This document shows, piece after piece, positions 1 through 10,623 of a DNA stretch of 64,000 nucleotides. The notes beneath the pieces were generated by a model. It did not search any database. It saw nothing but the letters and a program-made list of their open reading frames with translations, and was not told where the DNA came from. Every line of letters starts with the position of its first letter. The first letter of the stretch is position 1. The DNA is taken from contig NZ_JADPRZ010000001.1 in NCBI RefSeq assembly GCF_017347095.1, positions 186,001 through 250,000 of the forward strand, written 5' to 3'. The position numbers and the translations under genes were made by a program. The stretch is from Sporosarcina sp. E16_8 (GTDB lineage Bacteria > Bacillota > Bacilli > Bacillales_A > Planococcaceae).

Positions 1-182
1 TGCACGTGGACATCTATGAAGCCCGGTGCAAGTAAAAGTCCCTTGCCCTCGATTACTTCTGCGTTTTCTACTGGTAGCTGATGACCGATTTCTGTGATCT
101 TATCACCCGTTATTTTCACGTCTGTTGTAACAAGTTCCCCGTCACCGTTTAGCATCTGAACCCCTTGAATAAGTTTCATCAT
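1..182 (-). CDS. pyrC: Dihydroorotase, N-terminal fragment
   Basis: This is the first 60 codons of dihydroorotase, which closes carbamoyl-aspartate to dihydroorotate in UMP synthesis; the rest lies outside the window. The translation begins MMKLIQGVQMLNGDGE and reaches GFIDVHVH at the window edge, the start of the amidohydrolase metal-binding HxH motif. Two adjacent ATG codons (182 and 179) could start it. A GGAGG is 7 nt before the first, so 182 is preferred. It begins 1 nt after the pyrB stop codon, which suggests translational coupling inside the pyr operon. The order pyrR-pyrP-pyrB-pyrC matches Bacillus. Confidence 0.93.
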   Translation of the reverse strand, partial: MMKLIQGVQMLNGDGELVTTDVKITGDKITEIGHQLPVENAEVIEGKGLLLAPGFIDVHV

Positions 183-183
183 G

Positions 184-1314
<1,131 letters not shown>

Positions 1315-1326
1315 TTAAAAGGTTTT

Positions 1327-2613
1327 CTATTCTTTTTCATCAACTAGACTTTCATTTGTTCTTCCTGGCAAGGCCAAGTTGAGTATCACGCCGATAATTG
1401 CCGCTAGAGCCATTCCTTCAATTTGGAAATTTTCATTAAATTTGATGCTCGCACCACCGATTCCGATGACTAGGATGACTGAAGCGATAACAAGGTTTCG
1501 TTGGTTGCCAAAATCAATTTTGTGATCCACGAGCATGCGTAAGCCGGATGAAGCGATAATTCCGAACAAGAGAATCGAAACCCCGCCGAGCACCGCCGTC
1601 GGAATCGTCGCAATCAATGCCATCACTTTTCCTAAGAATGAGAAGGCTATGGCGAAAACAGCAGCTCCTAAAATGACATAGACACTATAGACCCGAGTAA
1701 GCGCAAGGACACCGATATTTTCACCGTATGTCGTTTTAGGTGGACCTCCTACAAGACCACTTATTAGTGTTCCAAGTCCATCACCTAGTAATGAGCGATT
1801 CAAGCCAGGATTTTTTATGTAATCTCTTCCAACGATTCGTCCAAGGACGAGTTGATGGCCGATATGCTCCGATATAGTGACAATCGCAATTGGCACCATA
1901 AGAAACAGGAGCGTAGGTGTAATGACGAAATCATAATCCACACCTGGAATTAGCATTTCAGGAAATTCAAACCACTTTGCTTCCACAACTTTTGTAAAAT
2001 CCAATATTCCAATGAAAGCCGAGTAAATGTAGCCAACGCTGATGCCGATTAGTATTGGCATTAGGCTGATGATTCCTTTGAAAAACATGAGGCAGACAAT
2101 AGCAGCCGCTAGTGTGACAATCGCTGCTGAGAAATGAAGAAGATTGTATACCCTGTCATCTCCAACTTGGATTGTACTTGCCATGCTGATTGCAGTTGGT
2201 GAAAGTGCCAGTCCAATTACGATAATAACAGGCGCTACTACAATCGGAGGCAATACTTTCATGATCCAATTATAGCCCGTTTTCCAAATGAGTAATGAAA
2301 TGATTCCGTAGACAAGTGCCACAAACATACTTCCAATCATCGCACTGCCAATTCCACCCGTTTCAGTCGCGACTTGTATCGGAATGATAAAGGCGAAAGA
2401 TGAGCCTAAGTACGCTGGTACTTGGAAACGCGTAACCAGGATAAAGACGATTGTTGCAATACCACTTGTTAGTAGGGCGATTGCAGGACTTAATCCGACG
2501 AGTTGAGGAACTAATATTGTTGCTCCAAACATGGCAAACATATGTTGTAAACTAAGTATAACCCACCTGGTTGGTGCTGGTTTTTCATGCACATCTAATA
2601 CTTTTTCATCCAT
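1327..2613 (-). CDS. pyrP: Uracil permease
   Basis: A polytopic membrane protein of the nucleobase/ascorbate transporter family that imports uracil with protons. The 428 residues are almost entirely hydrophobic segments separated by short loops. Family-like stretches include the QHMFAMFGATILVP N-terminal helix and a segment near residue 245 with SEHIGH. The start is placed at the ATG at 2613 (MDEKVLD), 8 nt from GGGGG. The TTG at 2619 lies only 2 nt from that ribosome site and is less likely. It sits between pyrR and pyrB, as in the Bacillus operon. Confidence 0.95.
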   Translation of the reverse strand: MDEKVLDVHEKPAPTRWVILSLQHMFAMFGATILVPQLVGLSPAIALLTSGIATIVFILVTRFQVPAYLGSSFAFIIPIQVATETGGIGSAMIGSMFVALVYGIISLLIWKTGYNWIMKVLPPIVVAPVIIVIGLALSPTAISMASTIQVGDDRVYNLLHFSAAIVTLAAAIVCLMFFKGIISLMPILIGISVGYIYSAFIGILDFTKVVEAKWFEFPEMLIPGVDYDFVITPTLLFLMVPIAIVTISEHIGHQLVLGRIVGRDYIKNPGLNRSLLGDGLGTLISGLVGGPPKTTYGENIGVLALTRVYSVYVILGAAVFAIAFSFLGKVMALIATIPTAVLGGVSILLFGIIASSGLRMLVDHKIDFGNQRNLVIASVILVIGIGGASIKFNENFQIEGMALAAIIGVILNLALPGRTNESLVDEKE

Positions 2614-2796
2614 TGCCAATACCCCCGTGCGGACTACTTTATTTTGTATTTTTTATATTTATTCTGTTGAAATAAAGAATTCCATTAAATCTACTTCGGT
2701 GCTAGGGTTGCCTACCGCCCCAAGTAAGGCGCATTCGCCTAGTTTATATAAGCGTTGATTTGTTCAACTTATACCGCCTTCAACCGAATCACACTT
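2614..2796. other. pyrR-pyrP intergenic region with hairpin and a degenerate short repeat
   Basis: The 183-bp gap holds an AT-rich hairpin (TATAAGCGTTGA pairing with TCAACTTATA, 2749-2776) without a clear T-tract. It also has a stretch at 2697-2745 (GTGCTAGGGTTGCCTACCG) that resembles the GATGCCTCC repeats at 21357 and 38071. I see no convincing PyrR-binding loop here, although B. subtilis has an attenuator at this position. Confidence 0.5.
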
Positions 2797-3363
<567 letters not shown>

Positions 3364-3429
3364 CTACTTTGGTCTTTCGGTCAAATGCCCTCCAGGAGCC
3401 GGTCGGATTGGATGTTTTTCATATTATAA

Positions 3430-3460
3430 GCACAAGCCGCATGGCGACTGGAGCTAGACA
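3430..3460. repeat. Fragment of the GTCTAGAC-family repeat in the pyrR leader
   Basis: Only the right end is present: ATGGCGACTGGAGCTAGACAT (3441-3461). It directly abuts the A-tract of the pyrR attenuator terminator at 3462. Confidence 0.6.
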
Positions 3461-3585
3461 TAAAAAACCTCCCGGCCTTGGATGGCGGGAGGGTATACGT
3501 GCAGAAATAAATGTACATAGAAACTGCGCGCAGCAGTTTGACTGTACTTCCGTGCAACCTTCCCAGCCTCTCTGGACTGATTTTA
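3461..3585 (-). promoter_or_regulatory. PyrR-binding attenuator of the pyr operon leader
   Basis: On the minus strand the leader contains AGTCCAGAGAGGCTGGGAAGG (plus 3560-3580), an excellent match to the conserved PyrR-binding loop. It is followed by the terminator hairpin CCTCCCG/CGGGAGG and a TTTTTT tract (plus 3462-3490). By the known Bacillus mechanism, UMP-bound PyrR stabilises the binding loop, blocks the antiterminator and stops transcription before pyrR. Confidence 0.93.
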
Positions 3586-3613
3586 AAGGTATCGCTATTC
3601 AATTGCTTCGTTC

Positions 3614-3643
3614 AGTATACATTTCACTCTTCCTTTTTGTCAA
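3614..3643 (-). promoter_or_regulatory. Sigma-A promoter of the pyr operon
   Basis: TTGACA (plus 3638-3643) and TATACT (plus 3614-3619) are separated by 18 nt on the minus strand. The -35 box lies inside the last codons of rluD. Transcripts starting near 3606 would enter the PyrR attenuator directly. Confidence 0.85.
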
Positions 3644-4577
3644 CGCTTTTCCTAACTTTATCGACCAACTCTATAAAATCTTCAGGTAGGGGGCTGCTGA
3701 ATTCCAAGTACTCCCCTGTTACAGGATGATCAAAACCGAGCGTTCCTGCATGCAATACTTGTCCGTTAAATTCAAGTGTTTTTTTCGGTCCATATTTCGG
3801 ATCTCCAACAAGCGGATAACCAATATATTTCATATGCACGCGAATTTGATGTGTTCTACCTGTTTCTAATCTGCATTCCACAAGAGTGTAATCGCCGAAT
3901 CGCTCCATTACTTTGAAATGCGTCACCGCATGCCTTCCTTTATCAACGATCGCCATATTCTGACGCTCCCGTGTGTCACGGCCGATTGGCGCTTCAATTG
4001 TTCCATTATCGTGTGGAATATGGCCATGGACAAGTGCAGTGTAAACACGTGTTACAGACCTTTTAACAAGTTGGTCTACTAACGACACATGCGCCTTATC
4101 ATTTTTAGCGACCATCAAAAGCCCAGACGTATCTTTATCAATACGATGAACAATTCCAGGACGAACTACACCGTTGATGCCAGAAAGGTCCGTGCAATGG
4201 TGCATAAGCCCGTTGACAAGCGTTCCCGAAGGATGGCCCGGTGCAGGATGAACAACCATGCCACGTGCTTTATTGACAACGAGTACGTCTTTATCTTCAT
4301 AAACGATATCGAGATCTAGTTCTTCCGCAACAACGTCAAGTTCTTCCAGTTCAGGTTCTTCCACCGTCACTGTATCTCCCAGTCTTACTTTATAATTCGG
4401 TTTCACTGTAATACCGCCAACAAGAACAAGACCATTCTTTAGCCATGTTTGAATTTGTGTACGTGACCATTCAGGATTGACTGCAGACAATGCTTTGTCT
4501 ATACGGCTTCCTTTGTGTTCTTCAGTTATTTCAATTTCAGTTATTTCATTTTCATTTTCAATTTCAATTTTATCCAT
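3624..4577 (-). CDS. rluD: Ribosomal large-subunit pseudouridine synthase, RluD family
   Basis: It isomerises uridines of 23S rRNA to pseudouridine. An S4 RNA-binding domain covers about residues 18-75 (HKGSRIDKALS at its start). The RluA/RluD catalytic motif HRIDKDTSGLLMVAK lies near residue 142 and contains the essential Asp. At 317 aa it has the length of the Bacillus YlyB/RluD paralogue. Its ATG overlaps the lspA stop codon (TAATG), so the two are probably translationally coupled. The neighbours lspA and pyrR are the same as in B. subtilis. Confidence 0.93.
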   Translation of the reverse strand: MDKIEIENENEITEIEITEEHKGSRIDKALSAVNPEWSRTQIQTWLKNGLVLVGGITVKPNYKVRLGDTVTVEEPELEELDVVAEELDLDIVYEDKDVLVVNKARGMVVHPAPGHPSGTLVNGLMHHCTDLSGINGVVRPGIVHRIDKDTSGLLMVAKNDKAHVSLVDQLVKRSVTRVYTALVHGHIPHDNGTIEAPIGRDTRERQNMAIVDKGRHAVTHFKVMERFGDYTLVECRLETGRTHQIRVHMKYIGYPLVGDPKYGPKKTLEFNGQVLHAGTLGFDHPVTGEYLEFSSPLPEDFIELVDKVRKSVDKKEE

Positions 4578-5053
4578 TACGACACCTTTTTCTTATTCTT
4601 TTTTTCATCCAAAATAATATGGATGATGATCATAATCACACCGACCGTTAAGGCTGCATCTGCAACATTAAAGATTGGAAAATCGTAGTTGATAACCGGG
4701 ATTGTGACATCGACAAAATCGACAACTTCCTTGCGCCACAGACGATCGATAAAGTTACCAATCGCTCCACCAAGAAGAAACATTAAACTGACTCCAAAAA
4801 GCGGTTGCCCTTTCGCTTCTTTATGGAAGAAATAGATAATACCAATTGCAACGACAACTGTGACGATATAAAATAACCACATTTGTCCTTCAAGCATGCC
4901 CCAAGCCGCTCCCTTGTTACGGTGAGATAGAAGCCCTAAATAAGGATCCGCAATGCTAATTTTTTCGCCAAGTTCCATATTTTTAACGACTAGCCATTTC
5001 GTAAACTGATCCAAAATAATGACGAATGCCGCCAATCCGTAATAAATGAACAA
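4577..5053 (-). CDS. lspA: Lipoprotein signal peptidase (signal peptidase II)
   Basis: LspA removes signal peptides from diacylglyceryl-modified prolipoproteins in the membrane. The 158-aa protein has four hydrophobic helices. The two conserved aspartate regions are GNFIDRLWRKEVVDF and FPIFNVADAALTVG, which carry the catalytic dyad. I place the start at the TTG at 5053, 8 nt after a GGGGG, giving FIYYGLAAFVIILDQFTKW as the first helix. The reading frame extends to 5317 only by running into repeat DNA. Its substrates in this window include the lipoprotein CtaC. Confidence 0.92.
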   Translation of the reverse strand: MFIYYGLAAFVIILDQFTKWLVVKNMELGEKISIADPYLGLLSHRNKGAAWGMLEGQMWLFYIVTVVVAIGIIYFFHKEAKGQPLFGVSLMFLLGGAIGNFIDRLWRKEVVDFVDVTIPVINYDFPIFNVADAALTVGVIMIIIHIILDEKKNKKKVS

Positions 5054-5138
5054 TCCAAATACCCCCGTCCGACAGATTACGTTCCATTTTAACACATCGA
5101 CACCTATATGAGCGCGTTTCAACGCTAAATGAGTAATA

Positions 5139-5354
5139 TAAGAAAAGCGCAAGGCGCCGTTAATCCCCGACAAGTAGGAGGCATGAAGTTCATTCCCCCC
5201 TGCTGGAAGTCTTGATGATAAAGGCGTACTATGCCTTTTCAGCAATAATAAAGTTAAAGGAAGGCAGTCTAAAGTCACGATGTCCTGTCGTAGGGCTGGC
5301 GTCTGGAGTCTAGACACTGATCCACGTAAAAACTTTATACTTTCTCATCTTTTA
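5139..5354. repeat. GTCTAGAC-family repeat between ileS terminator and lspA
   Basis: A full-size copy. GAAAAGCGCAAGGCGCCG is at the left, an internal module contains GAAGGCAGTCTAAAGT and TGTCCTGTCG, and GGAGTCTAGACACTG is at 5305-5319. The conserved AT-rich arm (ACTTTATACTTTCTCAT) then runs to the A-tract of the ileS terminator. Confidence 0.88.
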
Positions 5355-5401
5355 AAAAACCGCTGCAACCAGTCTTATATAAAGACAGCAGCAGCGGCTT
5401 A
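5354..5401 (-). terminator. ileS terminator
   Basis: The minus-strand stem AAGCCGCTGC/GCAGCGGTTT encloses a GTCTT/AAGAC inner helix and is followed by TTTTTT. It lies just downstream of the ileS stop and separates ileS from lspA. Confidence 0.85.
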
Positions 5402-5414
5402 CAGTTTGACAATT

Positions 5415-8177
5415 TTATGAATAATGCACTTTCACTACTTCTGCACAACGCGTACATAGTGTAGGATGTGTTTCGTCTGATCCGATTGTTTCAGAAATCG
5501 TCCAGCAACGCTCACATTTTTCGCCATCTGCATTTTCAACAAGAACACTTACAGTATCTAGTTTCAAAGTACCTTCCGGCATGTTAGAGATATCTCCTTC
5601 AACAAACTTCGAAACGATGAAGAATTGTGCGAAGTCGATATCGTCCGCTGCGAATACATCTTTCAGATTTTCAGGAACAGCAACTGTTACTTTCGCTTCA
5701 AGCGATTTCCCGATAACTTTACCATTACGTGCTTCTTCAAGTGCCTTCAGAACGTCATCACGTACAAGCATCAAAGTAACAAACCGTTCACGCAACGCCT
5801 GTGCTTCTGCTCCTAGATCTTGTGCTTCTGGCATATCTGTTAGCTGAATACTTTCTTCAGTCTTATGCTCGATAAATGCCCACATTTCATCTGTCGTATG
5901 CGGCACAATCGGCGTTAATAATTTCAACATCGTAATCAGCGTTTCATACATCACTGTCTGCATTGCACGACGATGTGAATGGTCTGCCCCTTCGATATAG
6001 ACAACATCTTTCGCAATATCAAGGTAGAACGAGCTCAATTCGCCCGTACAGAAATTATTTACCGCATGGTAAACAGTAGCGAACTCATAGTTTTCATAGG
6101 CATTGCGCACTTCTTTGATTAAGTCCTGTAATTTAACATAGACGAATTTGTCGACTGTACGAAGATTTTCAAACGCTACTGAATCTGTAGCCGGATTGAA
6201 ATCTGATGTATTCCCGTGTAGGAAACGAAGTGTGTTACGAATTTTTCTATACACTTCAGATACTTGCTTGAAGTTAGAATCAGAAACCCGCACGTCCGCT
6301 GTATAATCAACAGACGATACCCACAGGCGAAGAATATCTGCACCAAGTTGGTTCATTACCTTTGCAGGGATGATGACATTACCAATAGATTTACTCATTT
6401 TACGTCCTTCGCCGTCAAGAGTGAACCCGTGGCTTAGCACACCTTTATAAGGTGCATGGCCATTGATGGCAACACTTGTCGTAAGCGATGAGTTAAACCA
6501 TCCACGGTATTGGTCAGATCCTTCAAGATATAAGTCAGCCGGGTAAACAAGATCATCTCGTTCTACTAGCACACCTTGGTGCGTTGAGCCTGAATCGAAC
6601 CAGACGTCCATGATGTCCGTCTCTTTTGTAAACTCTCCGTTCGGGCTTCCTTCGTGCGTGAAGCCTTCTGGCAGTAAATCTTTTGCTTCTCGTTCAAACC
6701 AGACATTTGACCCGTTTTCACGGAACAGTTCCGAAACGTTTGCAATCGTTTCATCTGTAATGATTGGTTCACCGTTTTCAGCGTAAAATACTGGAATTGG
6801 AACACCCCATACACGCTGACGAGAAATACACCAGTCACCACGGTCGCGAACCATGTTATACAATCTCGTTTCGCCCCATGAAGGAGTAAATTTCGTATTT
6901 TTGATAGCGTCAAGTAATTCCGTGCGGAACGATTCGATTGAAGCGAACCATTGTGCAGTCGCGCGGTAAATTACCGGTTTTTTCGTGCGCCAGTCATGTG
7001 GATACGAGTGCGTGATAAATGATAATTTCTTAAGTGCGCCCACTTTTTCGAGCGCTTCTGTCACTGCTTTATTTGCATCTTCATAAAATAGACCTTCAAA
7101 GCCTGGTGCTTCATCAGTCATGACACCACGGTCATCGATAGGAGAAAGGGCATCAATGCCATAAGATTTAGACACGTAGAAGTCATCTTCACCGTGGCCT
7201 GGAGCTGTATGGACACATCCAGTACCCGCTTCAGCTGTAACGTGTTCGCCTAACATGACAAGTGAGTCACGGTCATACAATGGGTGCTTCGCAACAACAC
7301 GGTCAAGTTCAGAACCTTTCAGTTCACGCTCAACAGCATGGTCTTCCCAACCAAGTTCCTCTGCAACAAATGTAAGCAGATCTTTAGCAATTAGGAATTT
7401 CTCTTCCCCAGCTTTAACAATGACATATACGAATTCAGGATGTACAGTAATTCCAAGGTTTGCAGGAATCGTCCAAGGAGTCGTCGTCCAGATTAAGAAG
7501 TTAACATCTTCGTCAATAATGCCCAGTCCATCTTTCACAGGGAAACTAACATAAATAGATGCTGATTTCTTATCTTGATATTCGATTTCTGCCTCAGCAA
7601 GTGCAGATTCACTTGATGGTGACCAATAAACCGGTTTCAACCCTTTAAAGATATATCCTTTTTTAGCCATCTCACCAAATACTTGAATTTGACGCGCCTC
7701 AAAAGCTGGTTTTAGCGTGATATATGGATTATCCCAATCGCCCCTTACACCAATCCGTTTGAACTGGCTACGCTGATTGTCAATCTGGCCAAGTGCATAT
7801 TCCTCACACATTTTACGGAATTCTGCTACTGACATTTCTTTTCTTTTTACACCCTTGTTCACTAATGCCTGCTCAATCGGCAGTCCGTGTGTATCCCAGC
7901 CTGGGACGTATGGTGCGTGGAAGCCTGTCATTGATTTATGACGAACAATCATATCTTTCAATACTTTGTTCATGGCATGACCCATATGCAGGTCACCATT
8001 CGCATATGGAGGCCCATCGTGTAAGACGAAGAACGGGCGTCCCGCAGTTCGTTCCTGTACTTTTTTATAAATATCCATCTCTGCCCACTTTTCTTGCAGC
8101 AACGGCTCTTTGTTAGGTAAGTTACCTCTCATCGGGAATTCTGTTTTCGGCATTAGTAATGTATCTTTGTAATCCAT
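5415..8177 (-). CDS. ileS: Isoleucyl-tRNA synthetase
   Basis: A class I synthetase that charges tRNA-Ile and edits misactivated valine. The 920-aa length equals the Bacillus enzyme. The HIGH-type signature appears as HMGH in [10 protein letters not shown] near residue 66. The KMSKS signature ([10 protein letters not shown]) lies near residue 595, and the C-terminal zinc finger ends with CERCW ... CTRC. The start is the ATG at 8177 ([18 protein letters not shown]), directly behind AAAGGAGG. The upstream reading frame is repeat DNA. A T-box leader controls it, with a repeat lodged between the T-box terminator and the start codon. Confidence 0.98.
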   Translation of the reverse strand: MDYKDTLLMPKTEFPMRGNLPNKEPLLQEKWAEMDIYKKVQERTAGRPFFVLHDGPPYANGDLHMGHAMNKVLKDMIVRHKSMTGFHAPYVPGWDTHGLPIEQALVNKGVKRKEMSVAEFRKMCEEYALGQIDNQRSQFKRIGVRGDWDNPYITLKPAFEARQIQVFGEMAKKGYIFKGLKPVYWSPSSESALAEAEIEYQDKKSASIYVSFPVKDGLGIIDEDVNFLIWTTTPWTIPANLGITVHPEFVYVIVKAGEEKFLIAKDLLTFVAEELGWEDHAVERELKGSELDRVVAKHPLYDRDSLVMLGEHVTAEAGTGCVHTAPGHGEDDFYVSKSYGIDALSPIDDRGVMTDEAPGFEGLFYEDANKAVTEALEKVGALKKLSFITHSYPHDWRTKKPVIYRATAQWFASIESFRTELLDAIKNTKFTPSWGETRLYNMVRDRGDWCISRQRVWGVPIPVFYAENGEPIITDETIANVSELFRENGSNVWFEREAKDLLPEGFTHEGSPNGEFTKETDIMDVWFDSGSTHQGVLVERDDLVYPADLYLEGSDQYRGWFNSSLTTSVAINGHAPYKGVLSHGFTLDGEGRKMSKSIGNVIIPAKVMNQLGADILRLWVSSVDYTADVRVSDSNFKQVSEVYRKIRNTLRFLHGNTSDFNPATDSVAFENLRTVDKFVYVKLQDLIKEVRNAYENYEFATVYHAVNNFCTGELSSFYLDIAKDVVYIEGADHSHRRAMQTVMYETLITMLKLLTPIVPHTTDEMWAFIEHKTEESIQLTDMPEAQDLGAEAQALRERFVTLMLVRDDVLKALEEARNGKVIGKSLEAKVTVAVPENLKDVFAADDIDFAQFFIVSKFVEGDISNMPEGTLKLDTVSVLVENADGEKCERCWTISETIGSDETHPTLCTRCAEVVKVHYS

Positions 8178-8199
8178 GTTTTTTTCCTCCTTTAAAATT

Positions 8200-8335
8200 G
8201 AAAAGCGTAAGGCGCCGCACAGCCCCGACAGGCATAAGTGATAAGGAAGGCAGTCTAAGTGCGCGACGTCCTGTCGCAACAAGGAGGGATGTAGTTCAAT
8301 CCCTCCCCACTGCATACCTGCATCCTGTAGACACA
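8200..8335. repeat. GTCTAGAC-family repeat between ileS T-box and ileS
   Basis: A copy with left end GAAAAGCGTAAGGCGCCGC at 8200, internal modules GACGTCCTGTCGCAAC and AGGGATGTAGTTCAATCC, and right end GTAGACAC at 8328-8335. The right end touches the A-tract of the T-box terminator. Confidence 0.9.
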
Positions 8336-8605
8336 AAAAAATCCCCGCCCCTAAAAAGGGACGAAGAATTATTCTCGCGTTACCACCCTACTTGTAGCAA
8401 ACGAATTTGCTACCACTCAGACACCATAACGGGGTGTTTCCGGGATTACGTAAATCATTCCGCAATCCGGCTCAAGAGTGATTTTCATTTCCAATCCGTT
8501 GACCGGGCTTCCACCACCCCCGGCTCGCTGTTCTCAGATTTGGAAGGTACTTTCTCTTTCATCGCCTGTTCTAAATATATGCCTATAAGTATATGTGTGA
8601 ATTAA
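8336..8605 (-). promoter_or_regulatory. Isoleucine T-box leader of ileS
   Basis: On the minus strand the T-box sequence AGGGTGGTAACGCG (plus 8376-8389) is followed by the terminator GTCCC/GGGGC plus a T-run (plus 8335-8362). Upstream are stem-I elements and an AUC specifier codon (plus 8480-8482) in the context GAAAATCACTC, which fits isoleucine. Uncharged tRNA-Ile should stabilise the antiterminator and allow ileS transcription. Confidence 0.92.
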
Positions 8606-8623
8606 GACCAAAGTCAAGTTTCC

Positions 8624-9133
8624 TTACGAATCCAGGTCGGCTGCCATTTCTAAACGCTCCGCATCGATTTCATACTCAAGTAAAACATCCCAATCATCTG
8701 ACTGAATCAGATCAAGTTGCGCTTCAATGAGCATTTTGAAACGTGTACGGAAAACCTTAGACTGTTTCTTAAGATCTTCAATTTCCACAGAAATTCTACG
8801 TGCGCGGGAAAGTGCCTCATTAACAATCCGGTCCGCATTTTTTTCCGCTTCCCTGACAATCAGTTTCGATTCTTTCATAGAGTTGCGACGAACGTCTTCA
8901 GCGGCTTCCTGTGCGATAAGAATTGATTTTTGAAGCGTTTGTTCTATTGAGTTAAAATGGGAGACTTGAGCTTCCGATTGTTTCAAATTGCTTTTTAATG
9001 TTTTATTTTCCTCAATAATATTTTCAAAGTCTTTCATGATTTGTTCCAAAAACTCATTTACTTCATCCTCATCATATCCACGAAACTTATTGGCAAATTC
9101 TTTATTATGTATATCAAGTGGTGATAAAGCCAT
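8624..9133 (-). CDS. divIVA: Cell-division/polarity protein DivIVA
   Basis: DivIVA binds negatively curved membrane at septa and poles and positions division and sporulation factors. The 169 residues start with the conserved lipid-binding N-terminus (MALSPLDIHNKEFANKFRGY) followed by DEDEVNEFLEQIMKDFE. Two coiled-coil stretches cover roughly residues 28-60 and 70-140. A GGGGA precedes the ATG at 9133. It sits between ylmH and ileS as in Bacillus. An own promoter (-10 TATAAT at 9168-9173) and the repeat-rich gap upstream suggest independent expression. Confidence 0.96.
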   Translation of the reverse strand: MALSPLDIHNKEFANKFRGYDEDEVNEFLEQIMKDFENIIEENKTLKSNLKQSEAQVSHFNSIEQTLQKSILIAQEAAEDVRRNSMKESKLIVREAEKNADRIVNEALSRARRISVEIEDLKKQSKVFRTRFKMLIEAQLDLIQSDDWDVLLEYEIDAERLEMAADLDS

Positions 9134-9167
9134 TTAAAGCATCTCCCCTTTAACTTATTCATTCTCT

Positions 9168-9196
9168 ATTATACATGTTAGGACTTCAGATAACAG
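9168..9196 (-). promoter_or_regulatory. Probable divIVA promoter
   Basis: A perfect TATAAT (plus 9168-9173) stands 35 bp before the divIVA start. The only -35 candidate, CTGTTA at 9191-9196 with a 17-nt spacer, is weak. Confidence 0.45.
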
Positions 9197-9480
9197 TTCT
9201 TTTTCAAACTATTATCTGATAAAGTGAAACTTCAATCAATGGAGAAGTTCCATTCCATTGATTGTTAAGGAACTCAGATTACGAACGCCGCGTCCTGCGG
9301 CAACATCTGAGTGACAAACATCCTTTTAGCCCGAACCAATCGGGCTTTTACGGGCAGTTGCCCCCCACTTACGTTTCCATGCTGAGGTTAAAACTTAATA
9401 CAGGGGGCTTATGACGTACAGGATGTACTAATGCCGACCTTGCCACAGGACGTGGCGATTTTAGTCGGCCTGCCAGTTAA
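9188..9480. repeat. Hairpin- and repeat-rich ylmH-divIVA intergenic region
   Basis: This 358-bp gap has no gene. It contains inverted repeats CAGATAA/TTATCTG (9188-9220), CAATCAATGG/CCATTGATTG (9233-9268), CTCAGAT/ATCTGAG enclosing GCCGC/GCGGC (9273-9313), and GCCCGA/TCGGGC (9330-9346). A module at 9410-9476 (GACGTACAGGATGTACTA, TTGCCACAGGACGTGGCG) is shared with the GTCTAGAC-family copy at 35390-35450. One of the hairpins probably ends the ylmH transcript. Confidence 0.65.
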
Positions 9481-9491
9481 TGCGGGGAAAG

Positions 9492-10268
9492 TCATTCTAA
9501 TTTCCCAACAATGAGCCGAATCTTATCTTTACGCGTTCTTCCTTCAATTGCAATCACTTTAAAACGCCCCGAACCTCTAATTGATAACATATCTGATTCT
9601 TGAAGTTCGAATGCAGGCTGATCCCTAACAGCCCAATTCACTTTCACTTTTTCCCCGTGCACAAGTGATGCCGCTTTTTGACGGGGAATAGTAACTAATG
9701 CCGCGGTTACTACATCGAGTCGTAATGAACTGACGATATGCATTTCCTCAGTCCATGTATCTGTCGTGACTATCCAGTCTTCCGGACGATTACTTTCTTC
9801 AACCGTGACTTTCGCTTTCCCTATTGATAAAAAATTAGCCTTCATATAATCCTTTAACTCATCCGCGACCGCAAACTGTACTTCATCATTAACCACTCGG
9901 ATGTCTCCGAATTTCGAACGGTCGATGCCTAAAGACATCATCGAACCTAGGATGTCCTTATGATCCAGTTTTAAAAACTTAGAAGCATACTTCACATCAA
10001 ACATAGCTATTCGATAATCCGCTGGTTCCGGCACAAAATAATCTGGATAGATAAGAACTCTTTTTCTTTCCGCTTCTGGAAAAGCTCCGTACAATCCGAC
10101 CAACAGCATCGAACCACCCGCTAATGATTCTACAATGCGCTGTTGCCTAGGATCCAGAAACCCCGTTAATTTAGGAGAATAAGTATCCTCCACTTCACGT
10201 ATCCAGCCAATCGACATTTCGATGAAAGGCTGTTCATCTTTTCTGAAATGCTGCAGTATTGTTTCCAT
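9492..10268 (-). CDS. ylmH: S4-domain RNA-binding protein YlmH
   Basis: A 258-aa protein with a C-terminal S4 domain (about residues 182-250, ending GRFKVIAIEGRTRKDKIRLIVGKLE). The N-terminal part is the conserved YlmH domain (FLDPRQQRIVESLAGG near residue 37). In B. subtilis YlmH binds 50S subunits and acts with ribosome-associated quality control, and the gene is part of the division-linked ylm cluster. The ATG at 10268 has a weak upstream AAGGAG. Order ylmG-ylmH-divIVA is conserved. Confidence 0.93.
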   Translation of the reverse strand: METILQHFRKDEQPFIEMSIGWIREVEDTYSPKLTGFLDPRQQRIVESLAGGSMLLVGLYGAFPEAERKRVLIYPDYFVPEPADYRIAMFDVKYASKFLKLDHKDILGSMMSLGIDRSKFGDIRVVNDEVQFAVADELKDYMKANFLSIGKAKVTVEESNRPEDWIVTTDTWTEEMHIVSSLRLDVVTAALVTIPRQKAASLVHGEKVKVNWAVRDQPAFELQESDMLSIRGSGRFKVIAIEGRTRKDKIRLIVGKLE

Positions 10269-10285
10269 TTCACAGGCTCCTTATA

Positions 10286-10310
10286 GAAAAATCCTCACAT
10301 AAGTGAGGAC
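10286..10310 (-). terminator. Terminator between ylmG and ylmH
   Basis: The minus-strand hairpin TCCTCAC/GTGAGGA with a 4-nt loop is followed by TTTTT. It may be a partial attenuator, because ylmH otherwise lacks an obvious promoter. Confidence 0.7.
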
Positions 10311-10321
10311 AACATAATCAT

Positions 10322-10597
10322 TTATAAAACCAAATCAAATATTGCTTCAACACCACTTGAGATAAACCTCAACGCGAATATGCCAACGATTGGTGAAATA
10401 TCAATCATTCCAAGAGGCGGAATGAATTTTCTGAAAAACCCTAAATATGGCTCGGTAATCTTTCCAAGCATTATACCAAATTTCGTCTCACGCGAAGCAG
10501 GTACCCATGACATTAGTATATAGATAATAAGAAGTATTGAGTATATAGATATTGCTCCTAAAATGCCTTCTTTAATTAACTCTAAAATATTTTCCAT
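10322..10597 (-). CDS. ylmG: YggT-family membrane protein YlmG
   Basis: A 91-aa membrane protein with two hydrophobic segments (about residues 15-32 and 65-85) around the YggT signature LMSWVPASRETKFG ... ITEPYLGFFRKFIPPLGMIDISPIV. YggT proteins are linked by context to division and membrane organisation, but their biochemical role is unclear. It lies 26 bp downstream of sepF and is likely co-transcribed with it. Confidence 0.92.
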   Translation of the reverse strand: MENILELIKEGILGAISIYSILLIIYILMSWVPASRETKFGIMLGKITEPYLGFFRKFIPPLGMIDISPIVGIFALRFISSGVEAIFDLVL

Positions 10598-10623
10598 TCT
10601 GTTTGGTACACCTCATTCAATTT

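Noticed and set aside
2614-2640. Similar ACGGGGGTATT ribosome-site contexts before pyrP and lspA
   Set aside because: About 12 matching bases centred on the Shine-Dalgarno region; most likely chance plus ribosome-site constraint.
2614-2796. PyrR attenuator in the pyrR-pyrP gap
   Set aside because: Expected from B. subtilis, but no AGTCC-GAGAGG loop and no hairpin with a T-tract is visible.
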